A stretch of 64,000 nt of DNA from JASBTN01 sp965228805 (GCF_965228805.1 NZ_CBDDIE010000003.1:3596001-3660000); one strand, 5' to 3'; counted from the first letter of the stretch, positions 53,555-63,408 are shown. Numbers and translations: made by a program. Notes: generated from the sequence alone by a model not told the origin.

Positions 53555-54103
53555 CTAGGCTCGCTTGGTCAAAACAGCCTGTTTCAACAAAGCAGGATCC
53601 AGAGGCTCGATCTCAATCACCTCTCGATCATTCCAATGCTTTGCGCTTTCCAGTACCTGGCGCAAATGGCTCGCCATATTGATGATGGCCGTTTCCTTCT
53701 CGATCAGCGCCACCACGCTATAGCATTGGAACTCTCGGCCATTGACCAGCAGGTCATTCACGTTGATCTGTTCCCGCTCTTGCTGGAAATAGACAACGGT
53801 CATTGCCACGGTGATCACCATCGCAACCGACACGGCAAGATCAACGCTGGTAAGAAACCAAGCAGCGACAAATCCCAAGATCCCAAGCACAAGCCCCTGC
53901 CGAAAGGCCTTGCGCAGATCCGTTGCAGTATCCCCCATCACCAAGGGAGCTTGAGCAAGGCTGTACCGGCTCAGAAGCTTTTGCTCAGCCTCATCCAGCT
54001 CCAATGTAGCTCTCAGTTTGAAAACAACCCCGCTCCCAATCCTCAAAGGGACCAAGCTCATAATTGACCCAGAGGATTGCTCTCGTTTCAAAGCAAGTTT
54101 CAT
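53555..54103 (-). CDS. Small membrane protein in the transfer operon
   Basis: About 182 residues with two close helices (LVLGILGFVAAWFLTSVDLA and VSVAMVITVAMTVVYF, about 85-120), flanked by charged regions. It ends 10 nt before the ATPase GTG, indicating co-expression. The start is uncertain: ATG 54103 follows GGGA, while a GTG at 54145 would add 14 residues. No family recognised. Confidence 0.55.
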   Translation of the reverse strand: MKLALKREQSSGSIMSLVPLRIGSGVVFKLRATLELDEAEQKLLSRYSLAQAPLVMGDTATDLRKAFRQGLVLGILGFVAAWFLTSVDLAVSVAMVITVAMTVVYFQQEREQINVNDLLVNGREFQCYSVVALIEKETAIINMASHLRQVLESAKHWNDREVIEIEPLDPALLKQAVLTKRA

Positions 54104-54326
54104 CAGACAAATCCCAACAATAAAATCACGGCATCCGTGATTCACGACTCAATCAATGCGTTTATCTAATACCTATAATGCACCATAAGGGAACATGGTT
54201 TCACATGCCTCATGGATAGCCTGGGGGATACCGTATCCCCAAGGAAATCCCCAAGAAACTAGTAGACTAACCTCCCTGAATTTGTGCTCTGCCTGGCGCA
54301 CTCATGTCCGAAGCTACTGAGGAAGA

Positions 54327-55736
54327 TCAAAGGCGTCCGAGTTGTTTTGCCAGCAACGCAGCAGCGGAAATGTCTACTCCACTTTCATCATCTTTGATAA
54401 TCCCATCCTGAGTTGGCCGGAAAAGTGAGGCCAGGATAATTGCCTCGTTTTCTTTACCCACTTCCTTGCCTTCTTTCATCGCAAGATAAGTCTCCGCGAA
54501 GGCCTTCTTTTCGCTCGCATCCAACGCAAGGTGGCGTTCGCTGAGATGGATTCGATATTGCAACCGCGCAAGCCATAGCAAAAGGGAAGTCACAAGGAGT
54601 AACCCTGTTACTGTTACCGGCCCCTTCGCGGAGAAAACCCTCTCACATTCAGACGCGGGTGACGCTGGAATTGCTGGCGAGGTTTCAGTTGCTGCCACTC
54701 CTTCGGATGCGGGAATAAGGCAAACAACTTCATTGAAACTCGCTGCAATATAGTCACCTCCCACGAACGGAACACCAAGCCCAAACAGGATTGCCAGAAC
54801 GCCGACTGTAATGAATAGCAGCATCGCGCGTCTGGCCTGGTTTGCATGTTTTTGCTCCCGACCTTCCCAAAGCTGAACGGGCGCACGTAGGCGCAACTGG
54901 GTTTTGAACAGCTCTTGCAATCGTTGGAATTCTTCGACCCTTGCGTCTTTCGCTCGCATGCTTTTCAGCTCAAATAGACGCACCTTTTTCTCGGCTTCAT
55001 CGAACCTTTCAGCAACGAGTTTGTTGGTGCCATCTCTCCAAGCTTTAAAGTGCATATCACGCCTGCGGTTCAGCCGCAGTATCGTTTTATGAACCCGTCG
55101 GGCTTCTGCCTTCTCCTCTTCAAGATGATCACGCAATTCCGCCTCATGCTTCTCATGCACCTCTTGAATTCGTGAAACTTCTTCCGAAAGCGCGTCCACA
55201 TGGTTTTCCGCAGTTCGAGCTGCACCTGCTATTTTGGCGGTGGAAACATTGTTGTACGGCAAGGCCAAAACGACTGGAGCAACTTCAACTAGAGTCTTCC
55301 CTCGCTGAACCAAACCTTGAACACGGTCGCCATTTCTATACTCAATAGCACCTCCCTTCGAGACAAAATACACAAAGCTGGCCAAAGCCTCGCCCCGATA
55401 TTCTGCATCAAATAGGCCGCGAATGAGTAGCCCTTCCAGTGAATCCGAGGGAGGTGGGAGGAGGCATCTCCCAGAGGCCCCTCCAGTCGCAGTGTTAAAC
55501 TCACTCCGCTCTTCAATACGATCTAGGAGTCTGACTAAGGAAAGAGCTAGTTCCTCTGCTTTTATTGTCTGCCCATAACGGCGTGACAGCGATGTTTTCA
55601 GGTCATCCCGTACGTAGTCCAGGAACGCTGTCCAGTTCTTGATTTCGTTCTTTAGATACGTCTGCATCCCCTTCTTTGAGGGAAAGACAACATCCTCTCG
55701 GCTTTGATAGTGAATTCTGTATTCGTGTTCTGACAT
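54327..55736 (-). CDS. DUF6161-like coiled-coil membrane protein
   Basis: 469 residues. The N-terminal half is soluble and charged; a long coiled coil lies at about 185-290 (EEVSRIQEVHEKHEAELRDH, then LEEEKAEARRVHKTIL). Helices are at about 304-324 (LLFITVGVLAILFGLGVPFV) and 375-393 (GLLLVTSLLLWLARL). The C-terminus, with ETYLAMKEGKEVGKENEAI and SLFRPTQDGIIKDD, matches the DUF6161 family as I remember it. ATG 55736 is preferred to TTG 55742. It neighbours the Gabija-like genes and could be a defence effector; function is undemonstrated. Confidence 0.6.
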   Translation of the reverse strand: MSEHEYRIHYQSREDVVFPSKKGMQTYLKNEIKNWTAFLDYVRDDLKTSLSRRYGQTIKAEELALSLVRLLDRIEERSEFNTATGGASGRCLLPPPSDSLEGLLIRGLFDAEYRGEALASFVYFVSKGGAIEYRNGDRVQGLVQRGKTLVEVAPVVLALPYNNVSTAKIAGAARTAENHVDALSEEVSRIQEVHEKHEAELRDHLEEEKAEARRVHKTILRLNRRRDMHFKAWRDGTNKLVAERFDEAEKKVRLFELKSMRAKDARVEEFQRLQELFKTQLRLRAPVQLWEGREQKHANQARRAMLLFITVGVLAILFGLGVPFVGGDYIAASFNEVVCLIPASEGVAATETSPAIPASPASECERVFSAKGPVTVTGLLLVTSLLLWLARLQYRIHLSERHLALDASEKKAFAETYLAMKEGKEVGKENEAIILASLFRPTQDGIIKDDESGVDISAAALLAKQLGRL

Positions 55737-55955
55737 GGGCAATTGGCTTCAATGGGCAATGGCGGATCGTTGTGCCACCTCGTACTACAACCAGGGGCAA
55801 CATACAAAAGCGGAGATAAAACATCGGCAGTACTTTCAGTATTTGCGAACCTAACGCAAAGCCAGAGTTTCTCCCAAACATCGTGGAATGCTGGTCTCTA
55901 CAATCACCACATCCGAATGCAGAAGGTGTCCTTACGCTGAAACCGTTGGAGATGG

Positions 55956-57545
55956 TTATTTTAGAGCTGCTTCAAACTCTGGCACATCAAAACGCACAAC
56001 ATGATCCACGCCGCCAATGTACTTTTTCACATCTACCCGCAAGTCATCACCGCCATAGTTGAGATCACCCAAAAGGAACTCGTCAACCATCATTTTACGC
56101 AAGTGAGAGATGGGCGCATCTTTAGAAAGAGCACCCACATCTCGCATGTAGCTTTCAAGCAGGCCGGTGATGAAGCTTTCGGTCAACCTTTCGCTCCTAA
56201 GCACACAGCGCATAGCATTAATGCAGTCTTTCGCCGCCCAATAGGGAATGCTGACATCTCCAACGCCTTGAAGTGCTCGTGCATCCTTATGCGGGCTATC
56301 CGCTGGTAAGTCCCTTACGATCTGCACCCACTTTCGAAGGCAAAAGGTGGCTTCGTATATTAGGCGATTTCCTAGCGTCGGGAACTCATCATCAAGGTTT
56401 ACTCGATCATCTGTCACATTGTGTACGGCTTCCAACGCCCTAACGAGGACGGACATGTACATCAGCCACATATGATCCGATATGCCTTGCCGCGCGGCGC
56501 ATGTGACCATGATGTCAAAGAAATGGATGGTGTTGAAAACTGGATCAGCCCACAAGTCTTCATCAATCGGACATGGGGCGTTTAAAAGTTTGCCGTACTC
56601 CTGATCACTGCGGATCATTCGGGTTGCTTCATCCCCAACCGGTTTCCATATTCCGTACTTAGCACCGACCGAAGCATCGTCAAAGAAGCCCGCTAGGAGG
56701 ACGCTCTTCGAGTCTATCGCATAACCAATGTTCCCTGCAGTGTTCTGGGTTGCCATCAGTTCTTTATAGAAGTGGCTGGCTTTGTCATTGAGCGCATCGC
56801 GAAAAAACCGGGTTCGGAACTCATCATTCTTCCACCCTGAGCGATTCATTAACGCCATTGCGAATTCGGGTTTCAAACGCACTAACAGCTTTCGAACGCC
56901 ATCAGATTGAAGGATCAGGTCATCTATTTCCTGAGCCGATTGATGCGCCTTTCTTCGCGCGGGAACCAGACGCGCTAGCGGTCTCATCCTGCTCGCCAAG
57001 CACTTGGGAACGAGGGGGTTACCTTCATCATGAATACCAAAAAAAGGATTGGTCGCCTTTAGATGCATGTCCAGCATCCGATGATGTAACCGCTGACTGA
57101 ATAGGCCTTTTTCAACCGCTTTCCGTATGGTTCCCAAGTAAGGCGCAACCAATTCAACAAGCTCCAGATATCTACCCTCATCATACAAACGCTCAGATAG
57201 GGTTTTGAGATTTCCGAGGCTGATCGCCCTAGGTTTTGCTCGAACGTGTAATAGAAGGGCTAGTAGCATCCAGACAATCACAACTAGAAAGGCTGCCTCC
57301 TGATTGGAGAAGCCAGCAGGTTGTCTACTAAAATCAAAGTAGGAGAAAACCTGATCGAAGTTGCCTGAAGCCAGGGCTTCCAGCTCAAAGAAGAATTCAA
57401 AGAATGCAACGAGGGTGATGGCGACCGTGCCGAGGGCTAGTTGGCGGAACATATTCAACCGCAACCTTAATCGGCTCACAGGGCTCAGTATTGCGTAGGT
57501 TGCAATCATTAAACCCATGAACGTGAGAAATCCATCTAAGCTCAT
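55956..57545 (-). CDS. Uncharacterised membrane protein with large C-terminal domain
   Basis: 529 residues. Three N-terminal helices (about 5-22, 36-54, 84-104: AAFLVVIVWMLLALLLHV) precede about 420 residues of soluble, mostly helical sequence with no known motif. GGAG six bases before ATG 57545 sets the start. It is divergent from the Gabija-like pair across a 390-bp promoter region. Its position suggests a linked defence or regulatory function, but this is inference only. Confidence 0.6.
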   Translation of the reverse strand: MSLDGFLTFMGLMIATYAILSPVSRLRLRLNMFRQLALGTVAITLVAFFEFFFELEALASGNFDQVFSYFDFSRQPAGFSNQEAAFLVVIVWMLLALLLHVRAKPRAISLGNLKTLSERLYDEGRYLELVELVAPYLGTIRKAVEKGLFSQRLHHRMLDMHLKATNPFFGIHDEGNPLVPKCLASRMRPLARLVPARRKAHQSAQEIDDLILQSDGVRKLLVRLKPEFAMALMNRSGWKNDEFRTRFFRDALNDKASHFYKELMATQNTAGNIGYAIDSKSVLLAGFFDDASVGAKYGIWKPVGDEATRMIRSDQEYGKLLNAPCPIDEDLWADPVFNTIHFFDIMVTCAARQGISDHMWLMYMSVLVRALEAVHNVTDDRVNLDDEFPTLGNRLIYEATFCLRKWVQIVRDLPADSPHKDARALQGVGDVSIPYWAAKDCINAMRCVLRSERLTESFITGLLESYMRDVGALSKDAPISHLRKMMVDEFLLGDLNYGGDDLRVDVKKYIGGVDHVVRFDVPEFEAALK

Positions 57546-57937
57546 TCTTTCTCCAACAAACAAACTGGCTGCAATACCTAAGACCAAATGCTCTGGGACT
57601 AACCCAGTTCGTACCCTAGAACCCTAATGCACGCCGAGCACATCTGTTTCCTTCGATACTTCATCGAAATCAGATGGTCCACTTGAGCCGAGTTTTTCTG
57701 CGAAACTTCGGCGCGAGAACTCCAAACGCCCCACTCACTACTATCTTGAAGATTGGTAGCACAAACACCAGAGTTTGGTCTTATGGGCATTGCCTGCGGC
57801 GAGATTGCCGATTGAAATGAAACTGTATTTGTATCGTAAATGCCCACGGATAATGCAACGAAAGAGCATAGGCCTTTAGGTTCTGCGCCAGAATGCATGG
57901 TACAATTCACAGCATTGAATTATGTGAGACACACCAT
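57546..57937. other. Divergent promoter region of the Gabija-like operon
   Basis: 392 bp, AT-rich, no supported gene. A good -10, TACAAT (57901-57906), lies 31 bp before the gajA-like start, with no clear -35. A 103-codon minus frame (57599-57910) has no ribosome site and implausible composition and is not called. Confidence 0.5.
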
Positions 57938-60130
57938 ATGAAACTTTCCAAAGTTGAAGTGAAGAATTTCCGACTTCTCAAAGATGTTAGCATTCCCCTG
58001 GAAGATGAGCTTTCTCTAATAATTGGAAAGAACAACTGTGGGAAAACCTCTCTCCTGCTACTCTTGGAGCGGTTTTTGGGAAGTTCAACACCCCATTTCG
58101 CCTACGAAGACATAAGCCTAGATACTAGCCGCAAGCTTCTGGAATGGATTTCGTCAGACACCCCTGATACTCCGCCCCCTGACAACATCTCCATCGAGCT
58201 TGTCGCATACATTTCATATGATGAGAATGACGACCTTTCCAACGTCGGCCGGACTATTCTCATGGATCTTAATCCTGAAAATAAAACCTTGGTCCTGGTT
58301 TTCGAGTACGGAACCGATGAGAAATCTCTCGCCCAGCTCAAAAAGGATTTCAAAGCTGAAAGTGCTCGAAGGATCAAAGCTAAAGCTGCTCCTATCACTG
58401 CCGCTGACTTCGCAAGCAAGACACACACGAAGTATTTCAAAACAAGTAGGAAGAGTGTGCTTTTTGATGTCGCTGCCAACAAACCTGATTATGGACACTT
58501 CAAGGATCTAGACAAAGAGAAGATCAAGCTAGATCGCATTATCCAATTTAGATCCATCGGCGCACGAAGGGACGTTTCGAACAAAGAAGCGGACAAAACC
58601 CTTTCCGCACAATCAGCTGAAGAATTTGATCGAATTGTCGCCTCTGAAGGCGAGGTTGCGGCGGTTGAACGCTTTAAAGATAGCTTAGCCCAGACTGACA
58701 AAGAACTTGATGGTGTCTATGATGAGCTATTCAACGGCCTGCTAAAGGACATCTCCCAGTTTGGCGGTCTTCGGAAAGGCGACAGCCAGATAAAAGTAGT
58801 ATCAGCCCTTCGCTCCAGCAAGCTCCTCAAAGACAACACTGTAGTTAAATATGCGAGCGGATACAGCGATCTTGAGTTGCCAGAGAACCACAACGGACTT
58901 GGCTACCTTAATTTGATTAGCATGATCTTTGATCTTCGAGGTGTTCTGCAAGCGTTTGCAGGGACACCTGAGAAGTCTCCTGCTGACATAAATCTTCTAT
59001 TCATCGAAGAACCGGAGGCCCATACACATCCACAGCTTCAGTACATCTTCATTAAGAACATCAAGAAGCTCTTAGAAGACGCCAGTCAGCCCGATGGAAA
59101 ATCGAAGTTTTCCTTGCAAACTATTCTATCAACCCACTCCCCACACATCGTTGCTGAAAGCGAATTCGATGAAATCAAATATCTGCGCCGCATAAATGAT
59201 GTGGTAGTGGCAAAAAGCTTAAGAGACCTATCGGAGCGATATACAGACGAACCAAGTTGGTTCAAGTTCCTAAAGCAGTACCTTACGGTACACCGTGCAG
59301 AGCTCTTTTTTGCTGACAAAGCAATATTCATTGAGGGTGATACCGAGCGCGTACTACTCCCCGCCATGATGACTAAAGTCGATCAAGAATGCCTGGTTGA
59401 AGAACTGAGCGCAGACGGGCCACTTTCCTTACCCCTTAATTCGCAGAACGTATCTATCGTCGAAGTCGGGAACTATTTTAAGACGTTTGAAAAGTTCGTT
59501 CAATTCATTGGGTTAAAGAGCTTGGTAATCACTGACCTAGACGGACGAAACGACACCGGACCCTGTAGATCGCAGGATGCAAGCGGGACCAGTAACGGCA
59601 CCTTCGAGCATTTCTTCAAAGATAAGGACGGTCAAGCAATAGAATTCGAAGCCTTGTGCAAGCTGAAGGAGGACGAAAAGGCATTCACTTACAAAGATTC
59701 TGGATGGGCAAATGACTCAAACGGAATGCTGCGTATCTCGTTTCAAACAAAAGAAAAGAATGAAGCAGGTCGTGAGTATCAAGCGAGGAGTTTTGAAGAT
59801 GCTTTCCTCCATGTGAATCTCTCCTTCTTGCGGGATACCTCCTCCGAAGGGGATGGATCACTCAAATCGCCCTCGCCGTTCCCGAGTTTAACGAAGAAAC
59901 ACCTTGTCAAATTTCTTAAGGATGCAGACGCCTATGAAATGGCAACGAAAGGCATCGGGAGCAAACCTTCGTTTGCAATCGAGGTCCTACTAAATAGCCA
60001 GGACAGCCAGATTACAATTAAGCCTCACGAGTACCACAAGCTACCAGAACAAACTCTCATGCAGTTGTTCGTGAATTGGAATGTCCCGCATTACATCCGA
60101 AATGGGCTTACCTGGTTGAGGCAAGACTGA
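57938..60130 (+). CDS. Gabija-like GajA: OLD-family ATP-dependent nuclease
   Basis: 730 residues. The ABC-type ATPase half has Walker A GKNNCGKTS (30-38) and Walker B LLFIEEPEAHTHPQ (353-366) with the D-loop/His-switch STHSPH (399-404). The TOPRIM nuclease half has IEGDTE (465-470) and the DLD metal pair ITDLDG (531-536). This is the OLD/GajA architecture; with the UvrD-like gene that overlaps it by one base it makes a two-gene Gabija-type defence system. It is about 150 residues longer than the usual GajA (about 580). Start ATG 57938. Confidence 0.85.
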   Translation: MKLSKVEVKNFRLLKDVSIPLEDELSLIIGKNNCGKTSLLLLLERFLGSSTPHFAYEDISLDTSRKLLEWISSDTPDTPPPDNISIELVAYISYDENDDLSNVGRTILMDLNPENKTLVLVFEYGTDEKSLAQLKKDFKAESARRIKAKAAPITAADFASKTHTKYFKTSRKSVLFDVAANKPDYGHFKDLDKEKIKLDRIIQFRSIGARRDVSNKEADKTLSAQSAEEFDRIVASEGEVAAVERFKDSLAQTDKELDGVYDELFNGLLKDISQFGGLRKGDSQIKVVSALRSSKLLKDNTVVKYASGYSDLELPENHNGLGYLNLISMIFDLRGVLQAFAGTPEKSPADINLLFIEEPEAHTHPQLQYIFIKNIKKLLEDASQPDGKSKFSLQTILSTHSPHIVAESEFDEIKYLRRINDVVVAKSLRDLSERYTDEPSWFKFLKQYLTVHRAELFFADKAIFIEGDTERVLLPAMMTKVDQECLVEELSADGPLSLPLNSQNVSIVEVGNYFKTFEKFVQFIGLKSLVITDLDGRNDTGPCRSQDASGTSNGTFEHFFKDKDGQAIEFEALCKLKEDEKAFTYKDSGWANDSNGMLRISFQTKEKNEAGREYQARSFEDAFLHVNLSFLRDTSSEGDGSLKSPSPFPSLTKKHLVKFLKDADAYEMATKGIGSKPSFAIEVLLNSQDSQITIKPHEYHKLPEQTLMQLFVNWNVPHYIRNGLTWLRQD

Positions 60131-62034
60131 TGCTAGAACAAGAAGTCAAAGCCATTTTAGACCATGTCGAAGCTGGCAATAGTTTTTTGCTGAGCGGAGG
60201 CGCTGGCAGCGGAAAAACCTACTCATTGGTAGGCGTCATTGAAGAACTAATAAGACGTCATCCGACATCAAAAATCGCATGTATGACGTATACCAACGCA
60301 GCAGCAAATGAGATTTCGGAACGTATCGCCCACACAAACTTGGACGTTGGCACAATTCATGATTTTCTTTGGAATATTATCAAAAACTATCAAGTGGAGC
60401 TAAAAAAGGCCGTTCTCGAAATTCACAATGACCAGGACAACGACAAGATCCGATACACGGGGACAGATATCGAGCCTGAAAATCTAGCTGATAACCCGGT
60501 TCAGTACAGAGAATACGTTTCTGCAAGAAAGGGTATCATCTCACACGACGAAGTGATCGCAGTAGCAAAAACACTATTTGGCAAGTATCCAAAGCTATCG
60601 GACGTTGCCAAGAGTATGTACCCGTACGTTCTGGTTGACGAGTACCAAGACACATCACCCGATGTTGTGAAAATTCTGCTTGAGGACCTCACTCAGAGCA
60701 AGAAACCAGCCATAATTGGTTTTTTTGGTGACTCAATGCAATCGATTTACGATGGGTCTGCGGGAGACCTCAATGCCTATCTCAAGACAGACCAGATCAA
60801 AGAAGTTGTTAAAAAACAAAACCGGCGAAACCCACAATCCGTTATCAACCTCGCAAATGCCATAAGGAATGATGGCCTAGAGCAACAGCCTTCTAACGAC
60901 CAAAATGCCCCTAATATGCTTGATGGAAAGGTCAAGCCGGGCTCGATACGTTTTATCTATTCAACAGACGAAACCCGCGATACGGGTGAAGTCCGCAATA
61001 GCTTAGGTTGGGACTTTGAAGACGTCGAAAACGTTAAAGAGCTTAATCTCACCCACAACCTAAATGCTCCAAGAGCAGGATATCGTGCGTTGATGGAGAT
61101 CTATGACAAAGACAAGCTCCTCGACTACAAAAAGCGAATTTCAGATTACATTAGAAAGCAAAACATCTCCGACGACTTCTCCAGCATGACATTCGGCCAA
61201 GTCGTCGATCAGCTCCTTGCAGCAGCAGGGAGCGAGAATGAACGGAAGAAGGTTCAACCAACAAAAGGAATGCAAGAGTTCATCGATGCAAACCCAGACC
61301 TTTTGAAACTAGCCAGGGCACAGGACTACGAGGGATTTAGAAAACTCTACGTAGAAAAAGGTCAGCTAATTGATGACAAAAAGGATAGTGAAAATGATGC
61401 GAATAGCACCCGTTCAACCCGGGACGACTTGATTAAACACCTGTTTTCCATCCAGTCCATTCTTCATCTCTATACAAATGGAAAAGTGTCCGAGTTCCTT
61501 CAGAGAACCGATAGAAGAATCCATCGCCTAAAAGACAAGAAGGAGCTTCACTCCGATATTGAGACTCTAAAATCGATGACGGACTCAAGCATCAACGAGG
61601 TTTTAGATTTCTGCAACTCTACGGGATTGCGTCGTATTGATGATCGGATTGATGCATTTAAGGCAGAAAAACCCTACCTTTGGGAAAGAGTAGCGAAGAC
61701 AGCTTATGGCGAGTTCATCGCCTTGTTCGAGTATCTTGAGGGCCGCACCCCATTTTCGACGCAGCACAAGGTCAAAGGGGACGAATTTGACCGAGTCTTT
61801 GTTGCTTTGGATAACGGGAACTGGACAAGCTACAACTTCGAATACTTGCTCTCTGACACCGGAAGGGAAACGGTACGGGACAGGAGTAGAAAGATCTTCT
61901 ACGTGTGCTGCACCCGCGCAAGGGAAGAGCTTGTTGTCTATTTCAAATGTCCATCTGAAACCGCTCTAGCCACTGCGAGAAAGTGGTTTGGCAAAGAGAA
62001 TGTTGAGTGTATTGATATCAAGGCAGCGCCATAG
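60130..62034 (+). CDS. Gabija-like GajB: UvrD/SF1 helicase
   Basis: 634 residues. Walker A GGAGSGKT (23-30), motif II VDEYQDTS (169-176), FGDSMQSIYDG (motif III), TQHKVKGDEFDRVFVAL (motif V) and YVCCTRAREELVVYF (motif VI). The ATG shares a base with the stop of the nuclease gene (TGATG). It is longer than typical GajB (about 495), with an inserted charged region at about 360-520. In Gabija, GajB senses DNA ends and activates GajA. An ordinary repair helicase is less likely given the context. Confidence 0.83.
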   Translation: MLEQEVKAILDHVEAGNSFLLSGGAGSGKTYSLVGVIEELIRRHPTSKIACMTYTNAAANEISERIAHTNLDVGTIHDFLWNIIKNYQVELKKAVLEIHNDQDNDKIRYTGTDIEPENLADNPVQYREYVSARKGIISHDEVIAVAKTLFGKYPKLSDVAKSMYPYVLVDEYQDTSPDVVKILLEDLTQSKKPAIIGFFGDSMQSIYDGSAGDLNAYLKTDQIKEVVKKQNRRNPQSVINLANAIRNDGLEQQPSNDQNAPNMLDGKVKPGSIRFIYSTDETRDTGEVRNSLGWDFEDVENVKELNLTHNLNAPRAGYRALMEIYDKDKLLDYKKRISDYIRKQNISDDFSSMTFGQVVDQLLAAAGSENERKKVQPTKGMQEFIDANPDLLKLARAQDYEGFRKLYVEKGQLIDDKKDSENDANSTRSTRDDLIKHLFSIQSILHLYTNGKVSEFLQRTDRRIHRLKDKKELHSDIETLKSMTDSSINEVLDFCNSTGLRRIDDRIDAFKAEKPYLWERVAKTAYGEFIALFEYLEGRTPFSTQHKVKGDEFDRVFVALDNGNWTSYNFEYLLSDTGRETVRDRSRKIFYVCCTRAREELVVYFKCPSETALATARKWFGKENVECIDIKAAP

Positions 62035-62112
62035 CCTGTAACAACGCTGTGTGAGCTTCGTCCTAGGGTATAACGCAGAAGAGGATCGCCATTTCTGACG
62101 ACCCTCCCGCTC

Positions 62113-62313
62113 TCAGACATGAGAGGCTGAGTGTTGATCTCGGGCGTCGATGCGCTGTTGCAGCCAGTCCTTGATTTCGTCCTCTACCCATCCGACCCGG
62201 TTGTGGCCCAGCTTTACCCGCTTTGGGAATTTGCCTGCCGCTTCCAAGCGCGCGATGTGCTGAGGGGAATACAGAACCAACTCAGTCACTTGCCGTTTGC
62301 TCAACATTTTCAT
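62113..62313 (-). CDS. AlpA-family excisionase/regulator
   Basis: 66 residues. LSKRQVTELVLYSPQHIARLEAAGKFPKRVKL is the MerR-like winged HTH of AlpA, followed by RVGWVEDEIKDWLQQRID. It typically controls the integrase or excision of islands. GAGGAG seven bases before ATG 62313 is the reason for this start over the longer frame to 62391. Confidence 0.85.
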   Translation of the reverse strand: MKMLSKRQVTELVLYSPQHIARLEAAGKFPKRVKLGHNRVGWVEDEIKDWLQQRIDARDQHSASHV

Positions 62314-62410
62314 CGCAGTACTCCTCATGTTGAGGAGCATCGCGATGCCCCAAGGAAAGCCCCAGGGTGGCGCAACTGTAGACTCTCTCATGGGTTGAGG
62401 GAAGCCCCTG

Positions 62411-62521
62411 CTAGCGCAAGAGCTTGAAGATCAGATCGAAGGCCGTTCGCACTACAAACCTTAGCGCCATGACCACCAAATTGATCACCGCACCCAAGAT
62501 GATCACGAAGCTGGCAATCAA
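62411..62521 (-). CDS. 36-codon hydrophobic ORF coupled to the integrase
   Basis: TTG at 62521 overlaps the integrase TGA (TTGA), with GGGAGG eight bases ahead. The peptide begins MIASFVIILGAVINLVVMAL and ends with a basic amphipathic segment (RFVVRTAFDLIFKLLR): one membrane helix followed by an amphipathic tail. It could be a real small protein; the length is too short for certainty. Confidence 0.4.
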   Translation of the reverse strand: MIASFVIILGAVINLVVMALRFVVRTAFDLIFKLLR

Positions 62522-63408
62522 GCCGCAACCCTCCCAGGCAAGATGCGCCCAAGGTAGACATCTGTGATCTCGATACGACTGTGCCCCAGCTCTTTCGATA
62601 TCCGCGCCCGTGCCTGACGATCCAGCTCATACTGCTCATCAGTCATCAAAGAGCGATCAGGGCCACCATTGAGCGGGCATTTCATGCCTGTCAGCTTTTC
62701 ATATCGCGCCTGCGCGTACCTGTGCCGAAGACCGTGGGCGCGTCTAATGCCCGCTTTCATCAGCGAGCGCTCATACAGCCGAAGGTGTTCTGCATAGCTG
62801 CGCTCTGCGGGAATGAGGCTCCCGTTCTTCGCGACCGTTCGAGCCGCATCCAAGATCAACCGTTGGTGTTGCGACGTAATGGGAATGGTCCGAGGTCGCC
62901 CCCCTTTCGTCCAGCTCCCCTTCAACCGAATGCAGTCCTTGAAAATGGCTTCCCTCGGCGTGAACTTCATCGCCTCTTCCCGCCGCAATCCGAAAGCGGC
63001 CTGCATCATGACTGACACACGAATGTGACTGTCTCGTATTGCCTGCAACTGTTCTTTGGTCAGAGAAAACGCCTGATTGTGCTGATGATCATCATCGTCA
63101 TTGATCTCATAGCGCGCGTTGTCTTTGTGGATGACCGATACCTTGTCGATCTTCTGCGCCCACCACCGGAGCCAACTCATCCTGTTTCGCATTGACGCTT
63201 TCGCTATCCCTGCATCGCGCCACATCTCAACCAGAGCTTCAACATGCTTTGGTTTGAGAGAGCGTGCGCCCTTCAGCTCAAATCCTAGGCTCTTGAGGTC
63301 AGAGGCAATTGCCGTCAGCCCCCGTTGGCGGTTGATCTGTGTCCCAAGTGACCCATCTCGATTGCGCTTCGCAAGGCGCACGAGTTCCATAGTGAGGTTG
63401 TCCATCAC
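62518..63408 (-). CDS. Tyrosine recombinase/integrase of the island
   Basis: 296 residues. The N-terminal core-binding domain (LKPKHVEALVEMW, MRNRMSWLRWWAQKIDK) is of the type found on tRNA-targeting islands. The catalytic set is R142 (FGLRREEAM), K168, H225/R228 (HGLRHRYA), H276 (ELGHSR) and nucleophile Y285. It starts at GTG 63408 or ATG 63405. It is far from the tRNA because the element is probably read from the other end. Confidence 0.88.
   Translation of the reverse strand: MMDNLTMELVRLAKRNRDGSLGTQINRQRGLTAIASDLKSLGFELKGARSLKPKHVEALVEMWRDAGIAKASMRNRMSWLRWWAQKIDKVSVIHKDNARYEINDDDDHQHNQAFSLTKEQLQAIRDSHIRVSVMMQAAFGLRREEAMKFTPREAIFKDCIRLKGSWTKGGRPRTIPITSQHQRLILDAARTVAKNGSLIPAERSYAEHLRLYERSLMKAGIRRAHGLRHRYAQARYEKLTGMKCPLNGGPDRSLMTDEQYELDRQARARISKELGHSRIEITDVYLGRILPGRVAA

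Noticed and set aside
57599..57910. 103-codon minus frame in the Gabija promoter region
   Set aside because: Lacks a ribosome site, has high Cys/Ser content typical of chance frames, and covers the likely promoter.
60130..62034. Housekeeping UvrD/Rep helicase
   Set aside because: One-base overlap with an OLD nuclease on a mobile island fits GajB better.
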